From contig OZ010582.1 of assembly GCA_963932145.1 (NCBI GenBank), forward strand, positions 19,387,826 to 19,451,825: 64,000 nt of DNA, in the 5' to 3' direction. The notes beneath the pieces are model-generated. The model saw only the letters and a list, made by a program, of their open reading frames with translations, had not been told where the DNA came from and did no database searches. The position numbers were made by a program, and so were the translations under genes. This stretch comes from Acanthosepion lycidas (lineage: Eukaryota; Mollusca; Cephalopoda; Sepiida; Sepiidae). Shown here one piece after another: positions 22,091 through 33,450 of the stretch (position 1 is the first letter of the stretch; every line of letters starts with the position of its first letter).

Positions 22091-22790
22091 TCATTACGAG
22101 CAGGAGAGCCTGGCATTGCCCGGGGATGTAACAGTAAGTGATAGATCAAGTATCGACCATCATAAAGACTGAAAAATAAAATTGACAAAGATTATTGTTT
22201 AAGGTTGACGGACACGGATGTCTTAATTAGTTTTATTTTTTTTATATTTTTTTTTACGAATTGGTCAAACCCAAACTCAAACAAAAACATTGTTTTCAAT
22301 CATTATGAGTCTACCGATTGAATAGAATTTTATTATAAACAATTGTCTTGTAAATGGAATTTTTAAAGCATTCTGAATGTAAAAATAAAGAAAAAAGTGT
22401 GCAAGACAATAAGAAACACTACCTGCCAAAAAAAAGTGAAGTTTTGTTGAAATCAGTTGAAAAATGTAGGAAATCTGATCCCATATATAAACACACACAC
22501 ACAAACAACCAACCTGGGTTTTATAATAAGTATAACTCGATATTAATAAGTATAACTTGATATGAGTTGTCCCCCTTTCATTAATGCGTCTTAATCGTGT
22601 TTTCAAATTGATTTTGTGCAAAAACAATTGTGTTTTTCCAATTTTTGGCACTGTCAGAAACACCGCAAGGTAATTTTATGTAGTCCTGTGAAGTTTTGTT
22701 GAAATCGGTTGAAAAATGTAGGAAATCCGATCCAATATATAAATGTACAGACGCACACACACAATCTGCGTTTTATAATAAGTAAAATCA
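22090..22790. mobile_element. Unclassified repeat with duplicated 3' block
   Basis: At 22096 the phrase 'gagcaggagagcctggcatt' followed by 'gcccgggg' is of a type common at the ends of invertebrate interspersed repeats. The block 'gtgaagttttgttgaaatc' plus 'ggttgaaaaatgtaggaaat' and an 'acacacac...ttttataataagta' ending occurs twice, at about 22435-22545 and 22687-22790. They lie in the same orientation about 250 bp apart. Confidence 0.45.
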
Positions 22791-23049
22791 TGGATGATTT
22801 TTTTTCTTTATTTTTAACTATAACTTTACACATATACATAAAAAACCCATGTATTTAGTTAAAAAAAAAAATCACCCTTGATAAGGACTAACAGAATAGC
22901 TGAAAGTGCTCGGATATGCAGAACCTTTGGACAGTTTTTACACATTTTGTGCTCAGAAAAGAAAACACTTGCACAAACACAAGAAAACTTAAATAAAAAC
23001 CTTAATTGCAGTAAGTTATCAGCTAGAAAGAGAACAGTTTAAAATCATT

Positions 23050-23285
23050 TTGCCTCAGACTCACGCTGTCTTCTCAACTGAGCAATGGTGAGAGGAAAAA
23101 GATCATTCAGGTCTTCAGTAATGGTACCAACATTCATACTCTGGCTTCCATCTTCAAAGTACATTCAAGAACCATCAAGGGAACAGTGAATAAGTTTAAA
23201 AATGAAGGAACAGTGGAGAGAAAAACTGGATCAGGAGTTCACAAGAGCAAGAGAAATAATCATTTCAACTTAGAACTAAATACAT
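23050..23285 (+). pseudogene. Tc1-like transposase DNA-binding domain relic
   Basis: An open stretch (no start codon) reads 'QLSNGERKKIIQVFSNG', 'IHTLASIFKVHSRTIKGTV', 'NKFKNEGTVERKTGSG'. The order is a basic lead, a helix-turn-helix with 'R-T-I' in the recognition helix, then 'GTVERKTGSG'. That is the N-terminal paired-like DNA-binding region of Tc1/mariner transposases. The catalytic DDE domain is absent downstream, where the sequence becomes AT-rich and then a (TA)n tract. It is about 75 residues out of about 340. A Tc1-like C-terminal relic lies at 63.3-64 kb but is separate. Confidence 0.65.
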
Positions 23286-23417
23286 TCTTAATGTTCAAAG
23301 TAGAGTCCAATAGTGTTATAAAAACCTTGTAGAATTCCAGTAATATATCTTTAATCATTTCTAAGATACAACGGTTCAAACCTTAATTTAACAATTGGAC
23401 AATTTTGCTATTACACC

Positions 23418-23419
<2 letters not shown>

Positions 23420-23471
<52 letters not shown>
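23420..23471. repeat. (TA)n microsatellite
   Basis: About 26 TA dinucleotides immediately upstream of a long hairpin. Confidence 0.95.
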
Positions 23472-23477
<6 letters not shown>

Positions 23478-23504
23478 AAGAGAAGAGAGGTGCCGTAAAC
23501 GTTT

Positions 23505-23634
23505 TTGGTTGTAATGTGGATTTATTTAGAAAAAAATATTATGCTTTGTTTTACATAATGTGTAAACATTAGGTGTAACATTATGTAAAACAAAGCATAA
23601 TATTTTTTTTTAAATAAATCCACATTACAACCAA
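23505..23634. mobile_element. Hairpin MITE-like element, 57-bp arms
   Basis: Arms 23505-23561 and 23578-23634 are reverse complements with a single mismatch (near 23529) and a 16-bp loop. They start and end ttggttgtaatgtggattta / its complement. No coding capacity. No clear target duplication was seen. Confidence 0.85.
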
Positions 23635-23714
23635 GACCAGGAAACAGTAGTATTAAAAAGTGTTCAATACACATATAAAAAGATAAAAATTTAACACAGT
23701 ATAAAAATATTTTA

Positions 23715-24101
23715 AGTATAGAAAATTAGGAGATCAGACAATTCCACTACCTTGGTTTCAACCTTTTGGTATCTTCAGGTGATTTCAGTCACTTGATTTC
23801 CTTACACTTTATTTTTTAAAAATAAAAAAATCTAAAAATTAAAAAAGTATATTTCATTTAATCCCCCACTGATACATTTCCAATACACTTGATTTTCCCC
23901 TCCTCCTCCTCCTCCTCCTCACCTTCTAAAACAGATGCTGTGCACTTATTCATTTGTTTACTTATTTTAAAAAAAATAAAGTCTTCATAAAATTTTTATT
24001 TGTAAAAAATAAAGCATTAGGAAATCCATTGATCAAAATCGCCTGAAGATACAAAAAGGTTGAAACTAAGGTAGCAGAATCAGCTGATCTCCTAATTTTT
24101 T

Positions 24102-24110
<9 letters not shown>
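23715..24110. mobile_element. Element with about 70-bp imperfect terminal inverted repeats
   Basis: The left arm (aaaattaggagatcag, ctaccttggtttcaacc, tatcttcagg) at about 23724-23785 is inverted at about 24040-24105 (cctgaagata, ggttgaaactaaggtag, ctgatctcctaatttt). About 250 bp of AT-rich DNA lies between, including a CTC repeat at 23897-23920. The right end abuts a (GT)n tract. Confidence 0.65.
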
Positions 24111-24135
<25 letters not shown>

Positions 24136-24580
24136 CAAATATATAGAAAAATAGGAAAGAACACGTCAGGTAAATAATCCAAAGTTCTTTAGTATTTTTG
24201 TTTTTATTTTTTTTAAAAAGTGCTCAATACAAAAGCAGAGCCTGAATTATAATTATTTTTTAAAAATATGATTCTTTCGCTACATAAGAGTTCTCATGTT
24301 TCAAAAACAGGAGCCAAAAACTTCAATATAATTATTAAAATTAAATTGAATTAAAGTATCAAGCGCTGTTTCTTACTCGAGTGAAATTTTTGAAATAACT
24401 AATCTTAAATTTACACAGCTTTATAAGCATATTCATTTGTAAAATTAATTACTATGGAAACGGCTGAAGCAATTATTTCAATAAGGGGCAAAAGGGTTAA
24501 CAATTTGTATTAACATATTAGTTACTTTCAGAAAGAGGCCAAGTCAAGGTGACCCTAAAATCATATTTATAAAAAATAAT

Positions 24581-24644
<64 letters not shown>

Positions 24645-25840
24645 TTTTTGAATAAAAACACATCACTTTAAGGTTCCCTGTAATAAGTTATTTCACCACA
24701 ACCCTTTTACAGGGCTCTGGATCATCAGACTTTACTTCCAAAAGTTGAAAGGAAAAATGAAAAGAAACTCACACATTTTTGACGGACCGCACCAAGTGTA
24801 TGTGAAATTAACGAAATGAGGAAGTGAGGTGGGAGAGAAAATATGAGTGAGTTAGATGTACCATTTTCAATTCCTTATCCTTAACCCCCCTCTGTGTAGG
24901 ATAGACGCCGCTTAACTTAACGCATGCTATCTAGATATAGATGGGTAAGGGGTAAGGGAGAAGGCCGACTTAAAGGTGGAAGATACAGTTAACAATAAAA
25001 TAATAAATCAGGATTCACTCAAATTCTTAGATGCTGTTATTTCACATTACTTTAAAGGGTATCTTTGGGGGTTAGAGTTTGATATAAATCTAAATGTCTA
25101 AAAAATCTACGACGAATTTAATTTGAAGTTTGTTGGAGTTTTGGGCAGATAAAATGAAATAGTCGATTGGAAAAATCATAGTACATTGAAAGAATAATCC
25201 ATTTTATATCTAGTCATCCTTTTTATTTTCCTAAACTTTTTTCTTATAGCTTGTTAAGTTGACATCTATTCGTTTGATTCTTGTTCATAAATTAAATTTG
25301 TTACTGTTTTTAGATACCTAATTATCAAGGTTTATTCCAATTCAAATAATTTTATCATCAATAATGATTATTAAAGGGTAATATATTTCAATTTAAATTA
25401 AATTATCAATTTAAAAATTTACCTCCGTATTATTTATTTAAACTCACTTCCAATTGGAGAATATTAGAGGAGAGAATTGGATAGAAGATTACTAACAGAA
25501 AATTAGGTCCTTCTTTTACAATATTCTATATATTTGTACACATACTCTTTTCTTCTTGATTATTCAGTTGACATCTATTCGTTTGAGTCTTGTTCATAAA
25601 TTGAACTCGTGACTGTTTTTAGATACCTACCTAATTATTATCAAAGATTGTTCCAATTTAAATAATTTTATAATCAATAATAATTATTAAAGGGTAATAT
25701 ATTTCCATTCAAATTAAATTACTAATTTAAATTTACCTCCGTATTATTTAAACTCACTTCCAATTGGAGAGTCCGAGAGGAGAAATTTGGATAAAACACT
25801 ACTGAGAGAAAATTAGGTCCTTCTTTTACAATCCATACAC
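24110..25840. other. No gene; duplicated AT-rich block
   Basis: A (TA)n-T(24) tract lies at 24586-24650. A segment of about 270 bp is duplicated in tandem: 'ttgacatctattcgtttga' occurs at 25258 and 25568, and each copy is followed by 'tagatacct', 'taattattaaagggtaat'-like and 'ctcacttccaattggaga' words. No coding sequence. Confidence 0.5.
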
Positions 25841-26345
25841 ATACACACCTCTACTCATATCCTAACACCTATCTATATCTATATCCCTATATCTCCCTAT
25901 ATACCTATGAATCCATATATACACATGCACACATATCTACACATAAATTATATGTATAGTCCCATATCTACACATATACACCTATAGAGAAATACATACA
26001 CACATATCTACACGCATATTCACACATACACATATACTTATATATATATACCTCTACACACATAAAGTTATATGTAAATCCATATCCATATACACATACA
26101 CACACAAATGCCCATATGTACATCCATACATATGGACATATATACGCATACACATATACATATACACATACACACACACATATATATATACACACACACC
26201 CACACATATAGCTATACATATATATACCCATACACACATGTATATATCTATATACATAGACATAAACATACATATACATACACATGTCCACACATACACC
26301 CACTTATGCATGCATTCCAAGACCATATCAATATCAATATGTAAT
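25840..26345. repeat. CATA/CACATA microsatellite field
   Basis: About 500 bp of impure (CATA)n, (CACA)n and TATA. Several overlapping frames on both strands across it consist only of Y, I, H, C, V, M and T residues and are artefacts. Confidence 0.9.
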
Positions 26346-26666
26346 TATATAAATGAATACACAAAATCATATAATTTACACATATATTACTCACTATCCC
26401 ATATCTATGGCAAGACATATAGGTACCCATCTAGTTATACACATTCACACTCACAAAAAACCCCCCAAAAAAACACTTGTATGCCTCTCTTTCCATGTAA
26501 ATGCATATACATGTACGCATCAAAAAGTATATCAGTGTCTTTTTGCTGTTGGAAATATTACTATGCACACATGAGCGCAAACACATGACTGTATGTATAT
26601 GTCTATTGAGCTCTCTGGATATCACTCTCTTTGGGTCTACCCATACGGATTACCTAGCTTTGCATA

Positions 26667-26670
<4 letters not shown>

Positions 26671-26710
<40 letters not shown>
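26671..26710. repeat. (TA)n microsatellite
   Basis: About 20 TA dinucleotides. A further (TA)n tract lies at 27168-27205. Confidence 0.95.
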
Positions 26711-26713
<3 letters not shown>

Positions 26714-27162
26714 GTTGTATTTAGTGAGCAGGAATTCATCTAAAGAAGCTTTGTTAAATTGAACTGGTAGATCCAGCTGTTTAATTTCAAAATTATGGAT
26801 AACTGTCTGAAACAATAAACAGAACAAAACATAAACTTTGCTCAGTTTATTCACAATTTTGATCCAAATGTACATCTTATTCAAAAATTGGAAAATATAA
26901 TAAAAAATCAAAGACAGATGTTGTGGGTTGAATTTAACAAAACCTATTTGTACACACATCCACTCACATATATATAGGGGGTATGCAAAAGTAGGTATAG
27001 AGAAATGAAAAACAAAATGTCTGCACAAAATGTATTGTATTGATAATACAAACATATCAATAATAAACATATCAATCTTTCAAATGTTCAAACTGTTTGA
27101 CCAAGTCATTCACATAGTCCTCTTTATTATTATTATTTATTAAAAAAATAAAAATTATAATA

Positions 27163-27209
<47 letters not shown>

Positions 27210-27805
27210 ATGATGGACTCTTCTGTCGTTCAGTTCAGTTTTTATGTTTATGTTTCATATGAGACAACAATCCTGCACGGGATTGGCAAACAAATCCACA
27301 CAAGGGACATGCTGAAGGGTTGACCATCATAAGGGCCGATATCTTAGCCTGGGACTTACTGTTAATTCTTAATTCTCTCAGATGGTTCAGATGATTCTTT
27401 TTAAAGTTAGTTATACCTTGGTGGCAGGTGTTTCTCCAGTTTGCTCGGTTTTCAACATCAATTTCGATCTCCTCTATAGGGTTGTTTGCAGCATTTAAAA
27501 TGTATTTGAGTTTGTCCTTGAAGCGTAACCAAAGGCATTACATTACACTTACCATGAAAAAGTTGGCTATACATGAGGATTTTCGGCATCTGATCATCAC
27601 TTGTTCTGATGACATGACCAGCCCATCTGAACTGTGATTGCATCTGAAAGGATTTGCTACCATCAACACCACACTTGATGAAAAGATCAGGGTTAGAGAT
27701 TTTGTCCTGCAGTGTATAACAGCATATTGAACAAAGACAGCATTTATGAAAAGCATCAAGTTGATTGATGTGTGTCCTGGATGGAGTCCATGATTCTGAC
27801 CCATA
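27210..27805 (-). pseudogene. LINE C-terminal region with terminal zinc-knuckle motif
   Basis: Read on the minus strand, the segment near 27640-27560 gives 'MQSQFRWAGHVIRTSDDQMP' followed by 'KILMYSQL'. This matches the 'RW.GHV.R..D..LPK..LYGEL' signature near the C-terminus of many non-LTR retrotransposon polyproteins. Further downstream, at about 27315-27253, a CCHH-like motif is readable ('CPLCGFVCQSRAGLLSHMKH'), which these elements often carry at their very end. Frames are interrupted and no reverse transcriptase core remains in the window. It is flanked on the 3' side by a (TA)n tract. Confidence 0.65.
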
Positions 27806-27859
27806 TATATATATATATTCTACAAGATTAACTTAAGTTTAGAAGTTTAGTTTATATAT

Positions 27860-28360
27860 AAATTATCAGATCTTTTCTGTTAATTCACCCCAAATAATGT
27901 AAAGTTATTTATCACAAATATTAATTCATCCTAAGAAATTATAAATTTTAAATCAAAGTTTGTTTTTTATTAAATTTTTGGCACTCTCTTGAAATTATAA
28001 TTTTTAAATCAAAATTTGTTTAGCTTGCTTTACAACCATTCCAACCCTCAGAATGGAAAATTGCCAAAAATCAAAGAGTTATTCACATTTCATAAGTGCA
28101 AATGATATTCGAGGTACATACAAGGAAATTTTACAATTTAAAAAAATAAAATAAAAAAAATCTGTTTTGGGCTTGTTTATCAGGATGACCCTACGCTTAG
28201 AAATAGCACACCCGAGTCACCCACATTTGGGGCAATCGCAAAGATCAGTTCAACTAGAGTGCAATGGAAGGGTCTTGCTCTGGAAGAATTTGGTGTGATT
28301 TTTAGTAAATGTAAATTCTTTTTATTTTGGGGTGAATTAACAGAAAATATCTAAATTATT
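27860..28360. mobile_element. Non-autonomous DNA transposon with near-perfect 8-bp TSD
   Basis: The element spans 27868-28352 (485 bp). Its terminal inverted repeats are agatcttttctgttaattca at the left and agatattttctgttaattca (reverse complement of the right end), extending into a shared 'ccccaaa'. The flanks are aaattatc (27860-27867) and aaattatt (28353-28360), 7 of 8 identical. No coding capacity. An 8-bp duplication suggests hAT-type mobilisation, but the termini are not the usual CAG form. Confidence 0.7.
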
Positions 28361-28574
28361 GTTTGACTGGGTTTTAATGTGAATTTTATTTTCCTATTTG
28401 CAAAATAACTACCACTTTTAGGAGTTTTAAAAATCCATCCTGCCATTTAAACAAATATAAAATAAAAAGATGTGCATTTCAATTCTCATCAGTAAAAATT
28501 ATGTTGAAAATTCTTTACGATGGCTACTTTCCAAAATATTAAATAATTCCTTCTCTCTTCTTCTGTCAACAGTG

Positions 28575-28655
28575 TTCATGTTTCACATTCATATAGGAGA
28601 ATGGAGACTACCAGCAATTTTTACAGTCTGTACTTTTATGTACAATACAGTGCAG
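28575..28655 (-). pseudogene. LINE-B fragment
   Basis: The minus strand reads 'RL*KLLVVSILLYECET*TL', a decayed form of the 'SILLYGCE.WTL' word preserved at 33433-33370. It ends at about 28650, where a 21-22 bp minisatellite begins. Confidence 0.6.
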
Positions 28656-28880
28656 TAATTTATGTACAATACAGTGTAGTAATGCATGCATAATGCAGTG
28701 CAGTAATGAATGCACAAAACATTAAAGCAATAATATATGCATAATACAGTGCAGTAATGAATGTACAACACTCACAGTAATGCATGCATAATACAGTTTA
28801 TTAATGTGTGCATAATAATAGAATGCAATACAGTACAGTAGTGGGTGTATAATACAGTACACTAATGCATGCATCATTGT
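28640..28880. repeat. 21-22 bp minisatellite (array 1)
   Basis: Degenerate tandem copies of a unit like 'atgcatgcataatacagtgc' plus 'agta'. It contains repeated TGCATGCA and ATAATACAG words. The same family is found at 32790-33045 and 33450-33490. Confidence 0.8.
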
Positions 28881-30415
28881 GTCAAATCACAAATTCCAGT
28901 TGAATTGCTAAATGCATTGGACTAAGTCAGAAAATAAGAAACTGTTTAAAATTTAATAATGATATATCTTTTATTTCCAGTTTGCATCTTCCCATAAAAC
29001 ATCTGTCATTAGAGCATGAAAGATTTTTATGCCACATATATATCAGAATAGACATGGTACAATATCTGTATGGATTATTGCATTGATTCAATTCATGAAT
29101 TTGGTGTCATAGTAATTGTGATTTCAATCCCTAGGCCAGGTAGTTCAAACTTAGACTTAGTGAAAACAGGTCAAGCAATGATTTTTTTATCTCTTTCTGA
29201 CTATTTATTTATGCATTCAGGCATGTATGTATACACACCCATGTCCCTTGTGTGTGTAACAATTTTTTGTCAATAGAAGAGTCTGTTATACATATAGGTA
29301 GGTGAACTCCAATATAGTGGACTATTTTGGTGATACAGTAAAAATACAAGACATATGTTATAGAATCTCTTTAATTACATTTGACATTTTAGATAGATAA
29401 AATTAAATTAAGGTATGTTTGAATATATATGTCATATGTTAGAATTGGTTTTACTCTTTATAATTGTTTTCATTTATAATAAGGGGGCAAAGCAGAGACT
29501 TCATTGTTATCTTTACTTAATTTGACTTTTATTTTAATATTCAGAAAGTATTGAACATAAAAAAAGTAGAATAAGAAAGGTTTTGGTATTATCTAAGTTT
29601 TCAAACCTTAAACTGGAACAATTTTCATAACAGATTTAGTTTTCTTGTATAATGTGTTTTCAATTTAACTACAGCAAATTTATTCCTAATAAATATTCCT
29701 CTGTCAATAGATTAATCAAAATAAAAAGCTAATTCTTTATTCATATCAAGACAAACAGAAAAGCTATAAAACTGTCATGACGTTTATATGAGTCAATTTT
29801 ATTTTTAATTACTTCCTACTCGTTTCATCAGCAACAACAGAGATAGGGATTTTATATTTTTGTAGTCGATTTCAATTTCAAAAACAATTAAATTTAAGAT
29901 TAATTTCGCCAGAGTTCTTTCCCATCTATTGGACATCATATATTAGCCTATGAATTGAGTTATCTCCCGTCGATAAATTATAATATCATTAACATTTTTC
30001 ATCTAAGGATTTTAGTATTTTGCAGTTCATTTTTAAAATAAGCATTGTCAGCATGAGATTGAAGCTGTTGAGCTGTCAGTTAAATCTGAAATTCTTTATA
30101 TCCTATGGTCATAACAATTTGTTAATTTATATAGTTAAAAATCTTCTAAACCTACATAGGATATATGACACTGCTTGGCCCAAGTGTAAATTAATATATT
30201 TTTAAATTTGTATTTTCAAGATAAAAATTTTGAAAAGAAAATGAGCAGTTATTTTTTATTACAAATGATTTAAAACATTGCTTTTTGATTTTCATGATTT
30301 GAAGCTGTTTCTCTAAATAATTATAACCACTATTTAAATAAAGATGTTGGCTTTATCCAAATTAGTCAAATATTGAGAATAACTATCAATAACAGAATGG
30401 AAGCACAGATTGAGA
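28880..30415. other. No gene recognised
   Basis: AT-rich sequence. The frame at 29070-29276 (plus) has no recognisable domain, and nor does that at 30020-30205. Confidence 0.35.
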
Positions 30416-30419
30416 AATT

Positions 30420-30715
30420 GGAGAGCCAGTCAAGTTCATTATATCCACTTATGTACAAATATCCTTGAGAAAGGCATGAATCTATATCTTCACCTCCACC
30501 TCCCCAGCTATGGGTAAATAGCAGGACAGACTGCATCCTCTAGCCTTGGTCTAGAAGAACTCTTGAATTCAAAACCTCCAACTGTAGATCAAATAGTAGA
30601 GCAGACAGGGCTCTTTCACTTTGGATAGCAACCAGTCTTGGAGATGGCCAACTCTGAATTCAAAACCGTATATAGCCCTGGCAAAGCACATTCTATAAAG
30701 CTAAGGAAAGGGTTG
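30420..30715 (+). mobile_element. Composite SINE body fragment (copy D) and adjoining unclassified repeat
   Basis: 30420-30515 carries 'atatccacttatgtacaaat', 'ccttgagaaaggcatgaat', a pyrimidine tract and 'gctatgggtaa', matching the body of the 3316 and 62615 SINE copies. The following 200 bp (gcatcctctagccttggtct onward) is also of higher complexity but unassigned. Confidence 0.5.
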
Positions 30716-31088
30716 TAGAATTCACCAATGTCTCTATGATTTCAACTATGTTTACACTTTACATAAATAATTATATCAATAGGCTGATTTACAACTCAAA
30801 AACATTGCATAGGATTTAAGTCAAAGCAAGTTTTATTTGTTTTAAGTTTAAATTCTCTATTTCTTTGGATAAAAACTATAATGTATTATTGACAAAATAA
30901 ATTTTAAAAAATAGCCTATATTCTTTTGATGTCTTTAAGTTGTTCTTATGTACATATATGGTCCTTTTAATGTATCTTCTAATGTCTAATCTATAATATT
31001 AAACGAAACATTATGATAACAATATTATTTTTATTTATTTTTTGATGAAGCATGAGCAAATATTATTAGTTTTTTTATAAATTTTTGA

Positions 31089-31090
<2 letters not shown>

Positions 31091-31126
<36 letters not shown>

Positions 31127-31132
31127 TTTATT

Positions 31133-31177
<45 letters not shown>

Positions 31178-31322
31178 TTTATTCAAAAATTATAACATAA
31201 ATATCTTGCGTTATAATTTTCAAATAAATAATTATATTTGCTCTACTCTGTATTGAGCACTCTTTAGAGAATAGTATTTGTTGGTTATTGGAATTTATTC
31301 CATATACACTAATCCTATACTT

Positions 31323-31402
<80 letters not shown>
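31091..31402. repeat. Three (TA)n tracts with a duplicated spacer
   Basis: TA tracts at about 31092-31122, 31138-31172 and 31325-31401. The first two are each followed by 'aattatttattcaaaa', so the tract and its flank were duplicated together. Confidence 0.9.
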
Positions 31403-31403
<1 letters not shown>

Positions 31404-31404
31404 G

Positions 31405-31570
31405 GTAGACTGATCTCTCTAACCTTGACTGGTAGCTAGATTTAAAATCATGCAGAAGGCAATGGGAAATCACTCCATTATCGTATCCAAGAAGTCATGG
31501 AAATTCAAATAGAAAAGAAATGAAATCTGTGGAAAATTCTGATCGCCTACAGCCTAAAAAAGTACATGGC
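31405..31570 (+). mobile_element. RTE/BovB-associated repeat fragment
   Basis: It contains 'gcagaaggcaatgggaaatc', 'actccattat', 'aagaagtcatgga'. This AAGGCAATGG...CACTCC...CATGG layout is shared by tails of RTE/BovB LINEs and their SINEs in several animals. Only about 150 bp is recognisable. Confidence 0.4.
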
Positions 31571-31652
31571 ACTAAAAAAAATGTTTCTTCCATCTTAATT
31601 TTCTATTTGCCTGATGGCATAAAGTGATGAAAAGAAATTAAACAAAATTAAA

Positions 31653-32060
31653 ATGAAAAATAATTGTAAGGGCATGTTAGTAATGTCTGACAAGAATGAT
31701 ACCAGATTTTTCACATGTAAAATAACTGTTTATTCACATCTGAACTCCATCAAATTCACATTGTTCAAATCAAGGTTATGTCGTTTCAGGTCTTTCTTTG
31801 AAAGTTTGATCTTCTTGCAAGGATTTAAGGGATTCTGTTACTCACTTTATTTATGTAACTTTCTGTTATGTGATTGTCTTGTGTGTGTGCATTTCCTAAG
31901 TTTAGCTAGGTTCACTTCCTTTTTTATGTTGGTCCACTCATCAACATTCTTTGAGGCCCAATTCTGAACCTGGTGGCTTTGGGGACACCTTCTACATGAA
32001 CTGTTGGAATGATTATTTATTATTGTTTGTTTACAACAATTGCGGCACAAGACCAAAGTA
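31653..32060. other. Unidentified decayed coding-like segment
   Basis: A plus-strand frame of 104 codons (31653-31967) and a minus-strand frame of 69 codons (31847-32056, with C-x2-C...C-x2-C spacing in 'CRNCCKQ' and 'CRRCP') overlap. The minus reading, with paired cysteines and a basic, hydrophilic composition, looks more protein-like. I do not recognise it. It may be a transposon remnant. Confidence 0.25.
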
Positions 32061-32439
32061 GGGAGAGGCCAGCCAACACTTTCTATCCTAAACCTAGCTA
32101 ATCAGATTCACAACCCATTCATCCATTACAATTTGCTCATTCACCACAAAAACTCATCCATCACCATTCAATCCAGTATATACCACAATAGCACATCTTC
32201 ACAGGACACCTACAAAAATCCCCATGGCATAAAAATTTAATTATGTACAAATATCCTTTTTTCTTTCATGATTTTTTTTCCATTTTTTTTTTTTAAAATA
32301 TAATGACATAAAATGAGGGGAGGGGATGGACCCAGAAAGTGAAACTAAAATATAACAAAAAAATTCAAACTAAAAAATAATATATGTTAGTAGGACCTAT
32401 CCACCCAGCAAAAATAAGAATGGCCACTGTATTCTACCT

Positions 32440-32715
32440 ATACCTGAGTTAGGTAGTGCAGCAAATTTATATGCTCTCTTTCAGGGAAAGAAATGGAAAC
32501 ATGGCATATAGGTGAATAAATGAGAGAGAATTAACTGATATGAGCTATTCCTTATGCCCAAAAGATTGAATAAAGGGTTCAGTTCAGAATGCTGATATGG
32601 TTACCATGTACAGCAGGTACCTGAAGAAGACTAAAAGGTGCAATGGCTGAAATGCTGCTAAGTATAACAACCAAGATGAGGATACTAGTCTGAATGAAAA
32701 GACATAATGATAATT
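32440..32715 (+). mobile_element. SINE-like repeat sharing the 20455-20525 3' block
   Basis: The 3' portion reads 'acctgaagaagactaaaagg', 'tgcaatggctgaaatgctg', 'ataacaaccaagatgaggat', 'actagtctgaatg'. These words align in order with the tRNA-type SINE at 20455. The head is too decayed to show A and B boxes. Confidence 0.5.
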
Positions 32716-32789
32716 TTCACCTAAAATTTCTGACATAAGAGAAAGTACATTTAAATTTTAAAAATGGAAATAGAAATATTCAAATGGTG

Positions 32790-33045
32790 CTTGCACAATA
32801 CAGTGCACTGATACATGCATGATATGGTGCATTGATGCATGATGGAATGCAATAATGCATGCATAATACAGAAGAGGAAAGCATGCAGAATACAGGAATA
32901 CAGTACAGTAATGTATATACAATACAGTGAAGTAAAACATGCACAATAATTTATATACAATACAGTGCAGTAATGTATGCAATAATGAAAGTAAAACAGA
33001 GTGCAGTAATGCATGCATAATACAGTACATTAATTTATGTACAAT
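32790..33045. repeat. 21-22 bp minisatellite (array 2), then (ATC)n
   Basis: Degenerate copies of 'tgcatgcataatacagt' plus 'acagtaat' words, of the same family as 28640-28880. It is followed by a CATCAT run at about 33044-33070. Confidence 0.8.
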
Positions 33046-33079
33046 CATCATCCTCATCATCATCATCAACAGCATCATC

Positions 33080-33450
33080 CACTTGACTTCTGCAATTGTA
33101 GGGTGAGGATCCAAAAGCTGAAACCACACTAAATCTCCTCCACAATGGTTTATCAATGGCAGCCATCAGCAATTCTGGTATAGTTATACCTGTCCATTAT
33201 TTGACGTTGTCCAACCAGTTTTTACATTGGTGTCCTCTCCTACGTCCACCTTCAACGGTGCCTTGCATGATGGTCTTACACAGGCTGTTGTGCCTTGTAA
33301 TGTGTCGAAACCATGTGAAAATGCCAAGGAGTTTTCTCATGCATTTATTCTCAACCACTTGGATCCTTCTCTCTGTATCAACCAACAGTGTCCATATTTC
33401 ACATCCATAAAGGAGAATGGAGACTACCAGCAATTTGTACAGTCTGTACT
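33080..33450 (-). pseudogene. LINE-B C-terminal relic
   Basis: The minus-strand frame 33433-33197 reads 'LVVSILLYGCEIWTLLVDTE', 'RRIQVVENKCMRKLLGI', 'HITRHNSLCKTIMQGTVEGG', 'RRRGHQCKNWLDNVK'. This is the well-known segment downstream of the reverse transcriptase palm in RTE/Jockey-like polyproteins ('YGCETWTL', 'EGGRRRGRQ...W.DNIKEW'). About 80 residues are open and the rest is lost. The 5' side of the coding piece stops at about 33440, where copies of the 21-22 bp minisatellite begin, as at the 28.6-kb copy. Confidence 0.8.

Noticed and set aside
25968..26743. Overlapping frames of 60-116 codons on both strands
   Set aside because: All lie in the CATA/CACA microsatellite field and consist of a few residue types. 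Frames on both strands over the same bases cannot all be genes.
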